This document shows, piece after piece, positions 18,401 through 27,035 of a stretch of DNA of 64,000 nt (positions are counted from its first letter, which is position 1; every line of letters begins with the position of its first letter). Origin of the DNA: Tamlana crocina (GTDB lineage: Bacteria > Bacteroidota > Bacteroidia > Flavobacteriales > Flavobacteriaceae). The stretch lies in assembly GCA_040429635.1 (NCBI GenBank), contig CP158972.1, positions 3,603,501 to 3,667,500 on the forward strand, in the 5' to 3' direction. The notes under the pieces are model-generated. The model did no database searches. It had not been told where the DNA came from and saw only the letters and a program-made list of their open reading frames with translations. Both the position numbers and the translations under genes were made by a program.

Positions 18401-19302
18401 TCCGCCGTGGCCGTAGGTTGGGCGAATGCCTGAATACGCTTTCCATTTCCCGCCCCAACATTGATATAATAATAGGTCTTATCGGTATAGCAATTTATGT
18501 GTGTTCGGCTATCGCTGTTATAGCCTTTTGGCCCTTCTCCATAAAATAAAATATAATCGCTATCGTTAAAAACGCCATCTTCCTCGCCAATAAATTTAAT
18601 CGCATTTTCGGGCACATCAAACGGATAAGAAACGGTATTAGAATGGGGCGCCATACGGCCGCCATGCCCAAACAACTTTATATTACGCGGATCCACACTA
18701 TTCACATTTACCCCTAAACGCTGTAAAAAGCTTTTTGACAATCTGAAAACACCCGTGGTATCGATGTAAAACCGATACCATTCGCCCGAATTCAACACCG
18801 AATTTGAAATGGAGGCTACAGCCGAAGACTTACTCGCCAATCTGCGGTTTTGCACACTACTGCTTCTACCTGTTTTATAATTTAATTGAAAAGACAGCAC
18901 TTTTTTAAACTGTCCGTTTTCATCTTTAACAATAGGCGTTAAACGAAACGAAATGTGATTTTTATCTCGTGCTTTTGAATTTTTCAGACTATACTTTAAA
19001 GTACTTGGAATTGTGGCAACATCTACATCATTCAGTTCACTCTTTGAAATGGGTTGATACGACACATTGGTTAGGCTTACCGAATTTTCGTCAACCGTTG
19101 TTTTTTCATTCCATTGATCGACAAACTGCAATCCGTCGTTAAAATCGAAAACGAAATTAGCCTCATCAAAAGCGGGCACCTCAACGATAATCTCTCCTAC
19201 AGAGAGACTTTGCGCCCCTTTCCAAGTTATTTTATAATTTTTCTGTTGCGCAAAGGTTACAATCGGAACCAACAACAGCGTAAGTAGTATTTTCTTTTTC
19301 AT
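15412..19302 (-). CDS. porU: PorU, type IX secretion C25-family sortase
   Basis: A 1296-residue surface cysteine transpeptidase that cuts the C-terminal signal from type IX cargo and attaches cargo to the surface. A signal peptide (MKKKILLTLLLVPIVTFAQ) is followed by beta-rich N-terminal domains and a gingipain-like C25 domain: catalytic His in NYFGHGGEDG (near residue 787) and Cys in TVTCEFTRFDNP (near 822). The C-terminus carries a type A-like sorting domain (NYPNPF, then GKGVYVYKLRV), which PorU proteins keep. It is co-directional with porV (33 bases downstream) and divergent from gldJ. Confidence 0.95.
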   Translation of the reverse strand: MKKKILLTLLLVPIVTFAQQKNYKITWKGAQSLSVGEIIVEVPAFDEANFVFDFNDGLQFVDQWNEKTTVDENSVSLTNVSYQPISKSELNDVDVATIPSTLKYSLKNSKARDKNHISFRLTPIVKDENGQFKKVLSFQLNYKTGRSSSVQNRRLASKSSAVASISNSVLNSGEWYRFYIDTTGVFRLSKSFLQRLGVNVNSVDPRNIKLFGHGGRMAPHSNTVSYPFDVPENAIKFIGEEDGVFNDSDYILFYGEGPKGYNSDSRTHINCYTDKTYYYINVGAGNGKRIQAFAQPTATADMVIDTFEDYQFHEIDEYNLVSLGRRWFGDRFDVESKKAFDFDFPDLVTDESIRLSVVAAATGSVGSAMNVRVNGNNQVALAFSGVSSPTYASGATFNGNVNVTSPSVSVELEFDNRGNPSTLGYLDYVSVEGTRRLNFNGKQFKFKNSAVALASGVAQYNIANAENLSEIWDITDIYNVSNFVNTDNSSSLSFKSAMGSLKTYVALSPSDYFTPQFDRTTTVANQNIKGTVFQNSQGQFQDVDYLIVAPDNMLNHAERLAQINRNQYGLNVKVFSLTEIYNEFSSGNPDIAAIRNMVKYVYDNASSPENRVKYLCLFGDASFDYKDRIPNNTNVVPSWYSYNSFSLASSFVSDDFYGMMDENEGMMGTSEGLDIAVGRILADTPQRAQQLLDKIESYHAKDALGSWRNNFVVISDDVDQDWEGLLQETTDEIGNLVTESKPFMNVVKIHSDAFKQEFSAGGERYPAVTTEIANAVDNGALVVNYFGHGGEDGLAEERILLKPDIEGFRNFGKLNCFVTVTCEFTRFDNPFRETAGEFTYWNERAGAIGLITTTRQIFVSFAINFNSILGQYLFSYSDNDAYGDYEYPSMAEALRLAKSDPAVSGSSQKRLIFFIGDPAMKLAFPQPSIRLTEINDVPIAQATDTLKALSYVKLAGEVTDLSGNLLSEYNGTLSTTIYDKDIERQTLANDGTTLNGELIKLDFKTLGEIIFRGQASVKNGQFEFDFVVPKDIGIPVGFGKVSFYAKNQELTQDRSGASVNTVKIGGLNENAEEDNIGPMITLYMNDESFVSGGITNESPTLLAKLEDANGINTASGIGHDIVAILDGDETNPIILNDYYQTEVDDYTKGLVNFPMRDLEPGLHTLTLKAWDVYNNSATSEIQFIVFDKDEDLVINNVLNYPNPFVNYTEFWFNHNSSEPLDVSIQIFTVSGKLVRTLNGQTSGGAITNSSLSRDLVWDGRDDFGDKIGKGVYVYKLRVSSNVLNKTVEKIEKLVIL

Positions 19303-19365
19303 TGCTAAATTAACGCCAATAAAGCCCTGTTATTATCAAAAAACCAACAATTTGGTAAACTAGAC

Positions 19366-19373
19366 CAAAAATA
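19366..19373 (-). promoter_or_regulatory. Possible -7 box (TATTTTTG) for porU
   Basis: TAnnTTTG match on the minus strand, 63 bases before the porU start, in the porU-gldJ divergent region. No -33 box is evident. Confidence 0.35.
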
Positions 19374-19570
19374 CAATAATAAATTTGTAATACGAGCGTT
19401 AATACAACACAAAACACTGTCGGAAAACGACAAAAACATCGACGTAAGGTTTAAAAAACAGGGTGAAATACACATTTTTTTGGTTAAAATGCAAAAAATA
19501 GCTTGCGTTATTGGCTTTAATTATTATATTGCACCACCAAAACAATATTAGCTTACTTAAAAGTATGGAT

Positions 19571-21250
19571 ATGAAAAAAGTAGTAGCGTTAAAATTTCTG
19601 TTAGTTGTTGCGCTAACAGTTACTGCAACTGGTTGTAAAAAATCATCGAGCTCCAAAAACACTTCCAGGGCAACCGGATGGGATATCAATAAAAGGGAAG
19701 GCGGTTTTCAATATAACACAGACTTTAAAGAACAGGAAACTTCACCAGGACTGGTATTTATTGAAGGTGGAACGTTTACCAAAGGTCGTGTACAGGACGA
19801 CGTGATGCACGATTGGAATAACAGCCCCACCCAACAGCATGTACAGTCTTTTTACATGGACGAAACTGAAGTTACCAACATGATGTATGTGGAGTATTTA
19901 GATTATCTTAAGCGTGTTTACCCACCTTCTGAAGACATGTACAAAGCCATTTATACCGGTGCTTTACCAGACACTTTAGTTTGGAGAAACCGTTTAGGCT
20001 ATAACGAAGTTATGACAGAAAATTACTTGCGTCACCCTGCCTATGGTGAGTATCCTGTAGTTGGAGTTAGCTGGATTCAGGCTGTAGAATTTGCGAATTG
20101 GAGATCTGATCAAGTAGCTCAGAGAGCACTGCAATTGGAAGGGTATCTAAAACGCGATTCACACTTAGAAGTGGATGCTGATCAAACTTTTAGTACCGAT
20201 ACTTACATTAATGCACCTACCGAAGCTTTTGGAGGTAACGAAGAAATCACAAGACCAGAACGAGGAAATAGAAACATACGAGTGGATGCTGACGGTAACG
20301 AATCTGGTGTTTATGCTACACGCTCAACAGGTGTTATCCCACCAAAATACAGACTCCCAACCGAAACCGAATGGGAATACGCCGCTTTAGGATTAAGCGA
20401 AATAAGAAGCTACAACTTGTACCGTGGTCGTAAAAAATACCCATGGGAAGGACAGTACACCCGTAATGGTTCACGTAAATACCGTGGAGACCAATTAGCC
20501 AACTTCAAGCAAGGAAAAGGTGATTACGGCGGAATCGCTGGATGGTCTGACGATGGTGCCGACATTACCAATGCCGTGAAATCATACGAACCAAACGATT
20601 ACGGTTTATACGACATGGCTGGAAACGTAGCCGAGTGGGTTGCCGATGTTTACAGACCAATTGTTGATGACGAGTTTAACGATTTCAACTACTACCGCGG
20701 AAACGTTTACACCAAAAACGCCTTAAACGAAGATGGCACAGTTAAAGTGGTAACTGCCGACGATATTGTTTACGACACACTTTCTAACGGAAAAGTAATT
20801 GCCAGAAACTTACCTGGAGAAATCAAGCAAGTGGCTATCGATGAAAACGAGACGTACTTAAGAACCAATTTCGACAGAAGTAACCAAATCAACTTTAGAG
20901 ATGGCGATAAGCGTTCATCACGAGGCTATCAAAGTTTTAATGATGATGAAGGTGCTGATGGTGCTTCATCTGAAACTAGGGGCATGTACAACTCTCCAAA
21001 GCACAGAATCACAAGAGATTCGCTTGGAAACATTGTGAGAGAGTACGACCAAAGCAACAACAGAACATCATTGATTAACGACGAGGTAAGAGTTTACAAA
21101 GGTGGTTCTTGGAAAGACAGAGAATACTGGTTAGACCCAGCTCAAAGACGCTACTTCCCACAAGATATGGCTACCGATTATATCGGGTTTAGATGCGCGA
21201 TGTCTCGTGTAGGTTCAAAAAGTAAAATGACCAACAAAAAGAAAAACTAA
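19571..21250 (+). CDS. gldJ: GldJ, gliding motility/type IX secretion lipoprotein
   Basis: A 559-residue lipoprotein needed for gliding and for stability of the GldK ring and type IX machinery in Flavobacterium. The lipobox is TATGC in KKVVALKFLLVVALTVTATGC. The body is a formylglycine-generating-enzyme/sulfatase-modifying-like fold (PGLVFIEGGTFTKG, MDETEVTN, YRLPTETEWEYAA, DMAGNVAEWVADVY, YIGFRCAMS), shared with GldK but without enzyme activity as far as is known. Starts at 19511, 19565 and 19571 are possible; 19565 and 19571 give a normal lipoprotein signal, 19511 does not. It is divergent from porU and ends at a strong terminator. Confidence 0.95.
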   Translation: MKKVVALKFLLVVALTVTATGCKKSSSSKNTSRATGWDINKREGGFQYNTDFKEQETSPGLVFIEGGTFTKGRVQDDVMHDWNNSPTQQHVQSFYMDETEVTNMMYVEYLDYLKRVYPPSEDMYKAIYTGALPDTLVWRNRLGYNEVMTENYLRHPAYGEYPVVGVSWIQAVEFANWRSDQVAQRALQLEGYLKRDSHLEVDADQTFSTDTYINAPTEAFGGNEEITRPERGNRNIRVDADGNESGVYATRSTGVIPPKYRLPTETEWEYAALGLSEIRSYNLYRGRKKYPWEGQYTRNGSRKYRGDQLANFKQGKGDYGGIAGWSDDGADITNAVKSYEPNDYGLYDMAGNVAEWVADVYRPIVDDEFNDFNYYRGNVYTKNALNEDGTVKVVTADDIVYDTLSNGKVIARNLPGEIKQVAIDENETYLRTNFDRSNQINFRDGDKRSSRGYQSFNDDEGADGASSETRGMYNSPKHRITRDSLGNIVREYDQSNNRTSLINDEVRVYKGGSWKDREYWLDPAQRRYFPQDMATDYIGFRCAMSRVGSKSKMTNKKKN

Positions 21251-21272
21251 ACCAAGTTTTTTAAAATATACC

Positions 21273-21305
21273 AAAAAGTCCTGATGATGTATCAGGACTT
21301 TTTTT
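21273..21305 (+). terminator. Rho-independent terminator of gldJ
   Basis: Perfect stem AAAAAGTCCTGAT/ATCAGGACTTTTT with a five-base loop and a seven-T run, 22 bases after the gldJ stop. It overlaps the first possible ATG of the murF frame (21284). Confidence 0.9.
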
Positions 21306-21340
21306 ATACATTTAAATCCACAAATAAAACCGCATCATCA

Positions 21341-22621
21341 TTGGAAATAAAAGCAATCCACCGCCTATTTTTAAACTGCAACGCCGCCAATACCGATACA
21401 CGGAAAATAAAACCCAACGATATGTTTTTTGCCCTAAAAGGCGAAAACTTTAATGGTAACAGTTACGCAGAAAAAGCATTGGAACTTGGCGCTGCTTACG
21501 CTATCATTGATGAAGAAGAATTCCTTTCTTCAGAAAAAACGGTTTTAGTCGACAATGTCTTGGAAACACTACAACAATTGGCTTCATTCCACAGAGCGTT
21601 TTTGAACATTCCTATTATTGCCTTGACGGGAAGTAACGGCAAAACCACCACCAAAGAACTGATAAACGCGGTACTTTCACAAAAATTCAAGACTACGGCC
21701 ACCATAGGTAATTTAAACAACCATATTGGCGTTCCGTTAACCTTACTTTCTATGACCAAGGATACTGAAATAGGTATTGTTGAAATGGGCGCCAATCATC
21801 AAAAAGAAATTGAGTTTTTATGCAGCATTGCCCAACCGGACTATGGCTACATCACTAATTTCGGCAAAGCCCATTTAGAAGGTTTTGGGGGCGTTGATGG
21901 AGTTATAAAAGGCAAGAGTGAAATGTATAATTATCTTATCGCGAACCACAAAACCATTTTTGTGAATGCCAATGATGCCATACAAGTTGAAAAAACCAAA
22001 AAGGCCTCGATATTTTCTTTTGGACATTTAAACGACATTTCTGACGTCACTATTGAATTCAAAAACGCCCAACCTTTTGTAAAATCCACTTTTAACGACT
22101 TGGATATAGCAAGCAAACTTATTGGCGATTACAATTTTAATAATATATCTGCTGCCATTGCCATTGGCCATTATTTTAAAGTGGAAGATCAACTGATAAA
22201 AAAAGCGATTGAAAATTATATCCCATCCAATAACCGTTCTCAAATTATTGTAAAAGGTACAAATAAAATTATTTTAGATGCCTACAATGCCAACCCGACC
22301 AGCATGACCGCCGCATTGAACAATTTTGAAAAACAAGAAGGCTACAAAATAGCCATTTTGGGCGATATGTTTGAATTGGGCAACGAAGCCAAACAAGAAC
22401 ACCAAAACATTGCGGATTTAGCTGTTTCAATGGATATTGATTCTATTTTCTTTGTGGGTGAGAATTTTTATAAATCCGCCATCGATTCCAAAAAAGCAAA
22501 ACAGTACAAATCCTTTTCAGATTTTGAATCTGATTTCAGTATTTCACAAATTAAAAACGGTACAATTTTAATTAAAGGTTCTCGCGGGATGGCTTTGGAG
22601 CGGGTTTTGGATATTATTTAA
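21341..22621 (+). CDS. murF: UDP-N-acetylmuramoyl-tripeptide--D-Ala-D-Ala ligase
   Basis: Adds D-Ala-D-Ala to UDP-MurNAc-tripeptide, the last cytoplasmic step of peptidoglycan precursor synthesis. The N-terminal substrate domain (NTDTRKIKPNDMFFALKG) is followed by the ATP loop GSNGKTTTKE (about 97-106) and the C-terminal domain with YNANPTSM and ILGDMFELG. The frame is open from ATG 21284, but that ATG lies in the loop of the gldJ terminator and would add 19 residues (MMYQDFFYTF...) not typical of MurF. A TTG at 21341, giving MEIKAIHRLFLNC, fits the usual start better. Gene identity is certain; the start is a judgement. Confidence 0.93.
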   Translation: MEIKAIHRLFLNCNAANTDTRKIKPNDMFFALKGENFNGNSYAEKALELGAAYAIIDEEEFLSSEKTVLVDNVLETLQQLASFHRAFLNIPIIALTGSNGKTTTKELINAVLSQKFKTTATIGNLNNHIGVPLTLLSMTKDTEIGIVEMGANHQKEIEFLCSIAQPDYGYITNFGKAHLEGFGGVDGVIKGKSEMYNYLIANHKTIFVNANDAIQVEKTKKASIFSFGHLNDISDVTIEFKNAQPFVKSTFNDLDIASKLIGDYNFNNISAAIAIGHYFKVEDQLIKKAIENYIPSNNRSQIIVKGTNKIILDAYNANPTSMTAALNNFEKQEGYKIAILGDMFELGNEAKQEHQNIADLAVSMDIDSIFFVGENFYKSAIDSKKAKQYKSFSDFESDFSISQIKNGTILIKGSRGMALERVLDII

Positions 22622-22629
22622 CCTAAAGG

Positions 22630-22661
22630 AAAAAGTGCCCCAAAAAGCGGGTTCACTTTTT
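22630..22661 (+). terminator. Terminator of murF
   Basis: AAAAAGTGCCC pairs with GGG(tt)CACTTTTT around a short A-rich loop, starting nine bases past the stop. A two-base bulge interrupts the stem. Confidence 0.6.
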
Positions 22662-22761
22662 AAGACACTTCAGAAAATAATCTCCCTAAGAAATTAATTA
22701 ATAGCAGAACAAAGATCCGCAAATATTGAACAGGAGGCAATACTCAATTTGAGTATTTTTA

Positions 22762-23535
22762 TCAGAATAAAAACGTTTTGTTGGATTTTAGCATGCCTAC
22801 CAATTCACCCGTAGATGAAATATTCAGTTTCTTTAAAATATTTCTTCGGTGCGTATCAACCGTATTGGGGCTTATGCCAAGTTTTTCAGCAATTTGTTTA
22901 CTGGAATAATTCAACGCCAACAACCGGATAATGTCGCGCTCTCTATGACTTACTCCATCCGACAGAAGTTTTTGCGAAAGGTTGCTATAATACACTGTTT
23001 CGTATTCATTTTTGCTGTTTAGCAACTTAGCAGATGCTGTTATGGGCAACTTCAATTCGCCCGAAAGCACCGTATAATGGGCCAACCCAACAATGGGCTT
23101 TTCGTTCAAATCAAACTCCAAGGGCGTGGTGTTCTGGATGATATTTACATATTCATCCGAATTGTTTTTAAATCGGTAATTCCAAGTGTAGCTCATTTTC
23201 CCCCGGTCGTTCAAATCGATTTCGCTAAGCGTAAACGCCATCAAATCATTCAGTGCTTTTAGCCACGCCTCCAAGTCGTCTGGGTGAATCTTACTCCAGA
23301 AATAGCGCATCCCTTTAGCCTGTAAAGTAGCACTATCCAAGCCTAGGCAAGCAGAATAATTTTTACTCACATATTCAAAAGCCAATTCTTGGGTGTTTGT
23401 AACACAAAAAAAAGTTGAACCATACGGTAAAAAAGCATCCAATTCAACTATCTTTTTTATATGTTCTTCTAATGATGGGGCATCATAAGATTTAAATATT
23501 TCTTTGTAGGTATTTTTAATACTATTAAAGTTCAT
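22762..23535 (-). CDS. PAS-domain LuxR-type transcriptional regulator
   Basis: A 257-residue cytoplasmic regulator. Residues about 30-165 look like a PAS fold (FEYVSKNYSACLGLD, WSKIHPDD, then YTWNYRFKNNSDEYVN, which resembles a PAC segment). The C-terminal LuxR/GerE helix-turn-helix starts near 195 (SHRERDIIRLLALNYSSKQI, then AEKLGISPNTVDTHRRNILK). There is no receiver domain, so it is probably a one-component sensor. Ligand and target genes are unknown. It stands alone between murF and the tRNA-Val. Confidence 0.85.
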   Translation of the reverse strand: MNFNSIKNTYKEIFKSYDAPSLEEHIKKIVELDAFLPYGSTFFCVTNTQELAFEYVSKNYSACLGLDSATLQAKGMRYFWSKIHPDDLEAWLKALNDLMAFTLSEIDLNDRGKMSYTWNYRFKNNSDEYVNIIQNTTPLEFDLNEKPIVGLAHYTVLSGELKLPITASAKLLNSKNEYETVYYSNLSQKLLSDGVSHRERDIIRLLALNYSSKQIAEKLGISPNTVDTHRRNILKKLNISSTGELVGMLKSNKTFLF

Positions 23536-23587
23536 TTAGCAGAAGGATTGAGAAAAAGTAACGCAATTGACAAGCTAAATTTAAGCA

Positions 23588-23624
23588 TAAAAAAAAATCT
23601 CAAAGTGACAAACTTTGAGATTTT
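23588..23624 (-). terminator. Terminator of tRNA-Val
   Basis: Stem AAAATCTCAAAG/CTTTGAGATTTT with a seven-base loop followed on the minus strand by a long T-run, five bases after the tRNA 3' end. Confidence 0.85.
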
Positions 23625-23629
23625 AAAGT

Positions 23630-23703
23630 GGGCGCGAAGGGATTCGAACCCCTGACCCCTTGGGTGTAAACCAAGTGCTCTGAACCAACTGAGCTACGCG
23701 CCC
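23630..23703 (-). tRNA. tRNA-Val (anticodon TAC)
   Basis: Reading the minus strand, acceptor GGGCGCG pairs with CGCGCCC. The D arm is GCTCAGTTGGTTCAGAGC, the anticodon stem-loop is CTTGG-TTTACAC-CCAAG with anticodon TAC, and the T arm has GGTTCGAATCC. The CCA end is not encoded. It stands as a single gene with its own terminator. Confidence 0.95.
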
Positions 23704-23768
23704 TTGCTGTTAGCGTGTGCAAATATAAACTAGATTTTCATTCTGCAAAAACTTTTTTTGAAAAATTT

Positions 23769-24986
23769 TTAAATTATTTCTGCTACCACAAATGTACTGC
23801 CACCAACAAAAATAAAATCATCATTGTCCGCTTGTTTTAAAGCCTTTTTATAAGCCTCATTAACAGAACCGTAAGCCTTACCTATCAATCCAAATGGCAT
23901 AAACCGCTCTTTTAACACTTCGGCTTCCAGTCCACGTGGAATATCTGGTTTGCAGAAATAATAGGTTGCATTTCGAGGTAATAAATCTACAATAGAATTT
24001 AAATCCTTGTCATTTACTACCCCAAAAACAATATGCAAGCGATTGTAATTTTCAGAATTGATTTGTTGCATCACAAAACTTAAACCATCTCGGTTATGCC
24101 CCGTATCGCAAACTACTTTGGGTTTGGTTTGCAAAACCTGCCAACGGCCCAAAAGCCCTGTGTTTTTAATCACATTAAGTAACCCTTCTGAAATATGTTC
24201 TTCTGAAATACCGAACCCTCTATCAGCCATTACCTTTAAAGCCTCAACAACGGTTTTTATATTTTTCTGTTGATAGGTTCCCACCAAATCGGAAGTATAT
24301 ACTTTGTTATTTTGTTGATCGGCGAATGTCATTGAAGAATTATTCTTTACCGCCAATTCTTTAAAAACAGGTTCGGTTTCCTCCTGTGTTTCGCCAATGA
24401 CTACAGGCACATCGGATTTTATAATACCGCCTTTTTCAAAAGCGATTTCTCGAAGTGTAGTACCTAAAAACTGGGTGTGGTCCAATCCGATATTGGTGAT
24501 TACAGACACCTCGGGCGTAATAATATTAGTTGAATCCAACCTACCGCCCATACCCACTTCAACAACGGCCACATCAACCTTTTCCTCTGAAAAATATTTA
24601 AAGGCCATGCCCACGGTCATTTCGAAAAACGACAAGTTATTGGCTTCAAAAAACGACTTGTTCTGCTCGATAAAATCGACTACAAAAGATTCGCTGACCT
24701 CCTTACCGTTAATCTTTATGCGTTCCCTAAAATCCTTTAAATGCGGCGAAGTATAAAGTCCCACCTTATAGCCTGCCTCCTGTAAAACGGAAGCCAACAT
24801 ATGGCTTGTGGAGCCTTTCCCATTGGTACCCGCCACATGAATGGATTTGAAATCTCTTTCGGGGAAGTTTAAGTGTTGAGCTAATTTATGGGTGTTGGAC
24901 AAATCTTTTTTGAATGCCGAACTGCCCTGACGCTGGTACATGGGAAGTTGCGCAAACATCCAATCCAATGTGTTTTGGTATGTCAT
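23769..24986 (-). CDS. folC: Folylpolyglutamate synthase / dihydrofolate synthase
   Basis: A 405-residue Mur-ligase-family enzyme that adds glutamate to dihydropteroate or folates. The ATP loop is GTNGKGSTSH (53-62), with VEVGMGGRLDSTNI and DTGHN further on. The frame is open up to 25175, but the extra 63 residues (MLTKVAMLLRQPQGS...) are the antisense-free overlap with tonB in another frame and do not belong to the family; MTYQNTLDWMFAQLPMYQRQG at 24986 is the normal FolC start. It follows tonB by seven bases at the end of the exbB-exbD-tonB group. Confidence 0.93.
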   Translation of the reverse strand: MTYQNTLDWMFAQLPMYQRQGSSAFKKDLSNTHKLAQHLNFPERDFKSIHVAGTNGKGSTSHMLASVLQEAGYKVGLYTSPHLKDFRERIKINGKEVSESFVVDFIEQNKSFFEANNLSFFEMTVGMAFKYFSEEKVDVAVVEVGMGGRLDSTNIITPEVSVITNIGLDHTQFLGTTLREIAFEKGGIIKSDVPVVIGETQEETEPVFKELAVKNNSSMTFADQQNNKVYTSDLVGTYQQKNIKTVVEALKVMADRGFGISEEHISEGLLNVIKNTGLLGRWQVLQTKPKVVCDTGHNRDGLSFVMQQINSENYNRLHIVFGVVNDKDLNSIVDLLPRNATYYFCKPDIPRGLEAEVLKERFMPFGLIGKAYGSVNEAYKKALKQADNDDFIFVGGSTFVVAEII

Positions 24987-24993
24987 TTTATGA

Positions 24994-25848
24994 TTACTGG
25001 CTAAGTTGGAAGTTAACACTAACGAAACCGATTTGACGCGTAGGCGCGTTAGGATCGGCCGGCCATTTGTGAGATAGGGCGATTTTTTTAGCTGGTTGGA
25101 GCAAACATTCGGCGGTGTTCGTTGTTCCTCTGACCCCTGGGGTTGCCTCAATAACATTGCCACTTTGGTTAACAATTATTTTTACGATAACCATTCCGGA
25201 TTCATTGCAATCCTGTTTAAGCCTTTGGAAAGAAGCCCTTCCGCGGCCATTGAGCCCGTAGCCAACACCTCCGCTTCCAGAGCCTTGTCCGCCAAAATAA
25301 CTGGGCGCATAGGGGTTGCCGTCCAATTGACCTTTATCTCCTGCTTTATTATCATTGCCTTCACTACCCGTTTCTGAGCCTTCAGATTTACTTACTCCAC
25401 CAATTAGCGCATCCAGTTTTTTCTTTTTTTCTTCCTGTTCGCGCTTTTCCTTCGCGATTCTTTCAGCTTCTGCTTTCGCTTTGGCTTCTGCAATGGCTTT
25501 TGCCTTAGCTTCAGCTTCTTTTTGTTTTTTTATGGCTATTTCTTCAACATTATCGGCTGTAAGCACCTCTTCTTTTACTTCGGAAGTTTTAGCAGGTACG
25601 GGTTCTGCTTTTGAAACATCGGGCTGCGGGGGCTCTTCAATTTCCTTCGGTTCAGATTTTACAGGTTTTAAAGGCTGCACATTGCCACTGCCCACATTTG
25701 AATTACCAAAATTTACGGCTACACCGTATTCTTCTGGCGGATCCATATATTTTGTACCAACAACAAACAACAACAGCACTAAAATAACCGTAATCAATGC
25801 GGTTAACTTAGCCGAGTTTCTTTCGTGTTTGGTTTTAAAAAACTTCAT
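24994..25848 (-). CDS. tonB: TonB-family energy-transducing protein
   Basis: A 284-residue inner-membrane protein. One N-terminal transmembrane helix (about 17-36) follows a basic cytoplasmic tail, then a Pro/Glu/Lys linker with a long Ala/Lys/Glu helix ([20 protein letters not shown]) of the TolA/TonB type, a Gly-rich stretch, and a C-terminal domain with GMVIVKIIVNQSGNVIEATP. It would couple the ExbBD proton channel to outer-membrane receptors or to the cell envelope. The long helical linker makes a TolA-like role possible. It lies 55 bases after exbD. Confidence 0.85.
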   Translation of the reverse strand: MKFFKTKHERNSAKLTALITVILVLLLFVVGTKYMDPPEEYGVAVNFGNSNVGSGNVQPLKPVKSEPKEIEEPPQPDVSKAEPVPAKTSEVKEEVLTADNVEEIAIKKQKEAEAKAKAIAEAKAKAEAERIAKEKREQEEKKKKLDALIGGVSKSEGSETGSEGNDNKAGDKGQLDGNPYAPSYFGGQGSGSGGVGYGLNGRGRASFQRLKQDCNESGMVIVKIIVNQSGNVIEATPGVRGTTNTAECLLQPAKKIALSHKWPADPNAPTRQIGFVSVNFQLSQ

Positions 25849-25903
25849 GAGTTTATGTTTTTGCGATGGTCACAAGGTCATTTTCAGAAGAAAAGAAACC
25901 TGT

Positions 25904-26296
25904 TTATTGCGGTTTTACGGCCAATATCACTTTGAACTTGTTTCTGTTCGCGATATCCATCACCTTAACCACATTTTCAACCGGCACCGATTTTTCCGCG
26001 CGAAGTACAATGGTGGGTTTTTCTTCTGCAGACAATGCCGCCAACAATTCATTTTCAAGCACACTCTCCCCAACCCTTTTTTGGTCGATATAATAGGTCA
26101 AATCTTTTTTGATACTTACGGCAACCGATTTTTTGTTTTCGGTCTTTCCGCTAGCTTTTGGCAACAAAATATCAATCGCATTGGTAGTTACCAAAGTAGA
26201 AGCAATCATAAAAAAGATAAGCAGCAAGAATACAATATCCGTCATGGACGACATATTGAATTCTGGCGTAACTTTATTTCTTCCTCTAAAATTCAT
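25904..26296 (-). CDS. exbD: ExbD/TolR-family biopolymer transport protein
   Basis: A 130-residue inner-membrane protein: a short cytoplasmic N-terminus (FRGRNKVTPEFNMSSMTDI), one transmembrane helix with the conserved functional Asp (SMTDIVFLLLIFFMIAS, D near 19), and a periplasmic ExbD domain. With ExbB it forms the proton-driven motor for TonB. It starts one base after exbB ends. Confidence 0.92.
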   Translation of the reverse strand: MNFRGRNKVTPEFNMSSMTDIVFLLLIFFMIASTLVTTNAIDILLPKASGKTENKKSVAVSIKKDLTYYIDQKRVGESVLENELLAALSAEEKPTIVLRAEKSVPVENVVKVMDIANRNKFKVILAVKPQ

Positions 26297-26297
26297 A

Positions 26298-26990
26298 TTA
26301 AGTCGGTTCGTTTAGGTGATCTAAAAACTCCAACGAATTGGCCTCCATTTTATACACCACCTTATCGGTCTTCACAACCAAATGGTTGTATGCCATATAA
26401 GCCACAATACCTACAATTAAACCCGCAACCGTAGTGGTCATAGCGGTGTAAAGTCCGCTGGCCAACACATCCATTTGAATGGTTCCTCCGGCATTGGCCA
26501 ATTCGAATATGGCTAGAATCATACCAATTACCGTACCAAGAAACCCAATCATGGGCGCTGCGCCCGAAATGGTTGCCAGAATACTGATGTTTTTTTCGAG
26601 CCCATAAATTTCCAATCGGCCTGCATTTTCAATAGCGGTGTTGATGTCGGCTAACGGCTTTCCTATTCGTGAAATACCTTTTCCAATTAAGCGTGAAACT
26701 GGCGAATTTACCTGAGCGCAAAGCATTTGTGCCGAATCAATTTTGCCATTACTTACATGATCCTTTATTTGGTTCATGAAATTGGCATCGACGTTCGATG
26801 CGGCCTTAATTGCAAAAATGCGTTCAAAGTAAATATAGATGGCACTAACAAGCAATAAAAACAAAACAGCTATTATAACTTGTCCGGCCACGCCTCCACT
26901 ACTAATCAATTCAATAATGGATAATGTTTTTTCAACAGACTCACCATCTAGTGGCAGTTCTGCCGCTTCCTGTGTATTTTGCATTAACAT
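26298..26990 (-). CDS. exbB: ExbB/TolQ/MotA-family proton channel
   Basis: A 230-residue protein with three transmembrane helices: one N-terminal (about 35-55) and two C-terminal around SGAAPMIGFLGTVIGMILAI and GLYTAMTTTVAGLIVGIVAY, the MotA/TolQ/ExbB signature. Forms the pentameric channel around ExbD. The upstream neighbour is nhaB (45 bases). The ATG at 26984 is an equally possible start. Confidence 0.93.
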   Translation of the reverse strand: MLMQNTQEAAELPLDGESVEKTLSIIELISSGGVAGQVIIAVLFLLLVSAIYIYFERIFAIKAASNVDANFMNQIKDHVSNGKIDSAQMLCAQVNSPVSRLIGKGISRIGKPLADINTAIENAGRLEIYGLEKNISILATISGAAPMIGFLGTVIGMILAIFELANAGGTIQMDVLASGLYTAMTTTVAGLIVGIVAYMAYNHLVVKTDKVVYKMEANSLEFLDHLNEPT

Positions 26991-27035
26991 GTTTATTTTT
27001 TCTTTAATATAGGTAACGAAAAATTACTGGGTAAA

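Noticed and set aside
18169-18549. Plus-strand ORFs opposite porU
   Set aside because: They lie wholly inside porU, with no start context or recognisable domains.
19399-19689. 96-residue minus ORF across the gldJ start
   Set aside because: It overlaps the gldJ signal peptide and promoter region and has no protein-like features.
23588-23624. Hairpin next to tRNA-Val considered as an attachment site
   Set aside because: It is an ordinary terminator; no integrase gene or repeated tRNA end is present nearby.
24987-25175. 63-residue N-terminal extension of folC
   Set aside because: It overlaps the tonB reading frame and lacks FolC similarity; the ATG at 24986 is the natural start.
25096-26434. 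Long plus-strand ORFs over tonB and exbD (359 and 93 residues)
   Set aside because: They are antisense shadows of tonB/exbD: Ser/Ala/Phe-rich, low-complexity and without family motifs.
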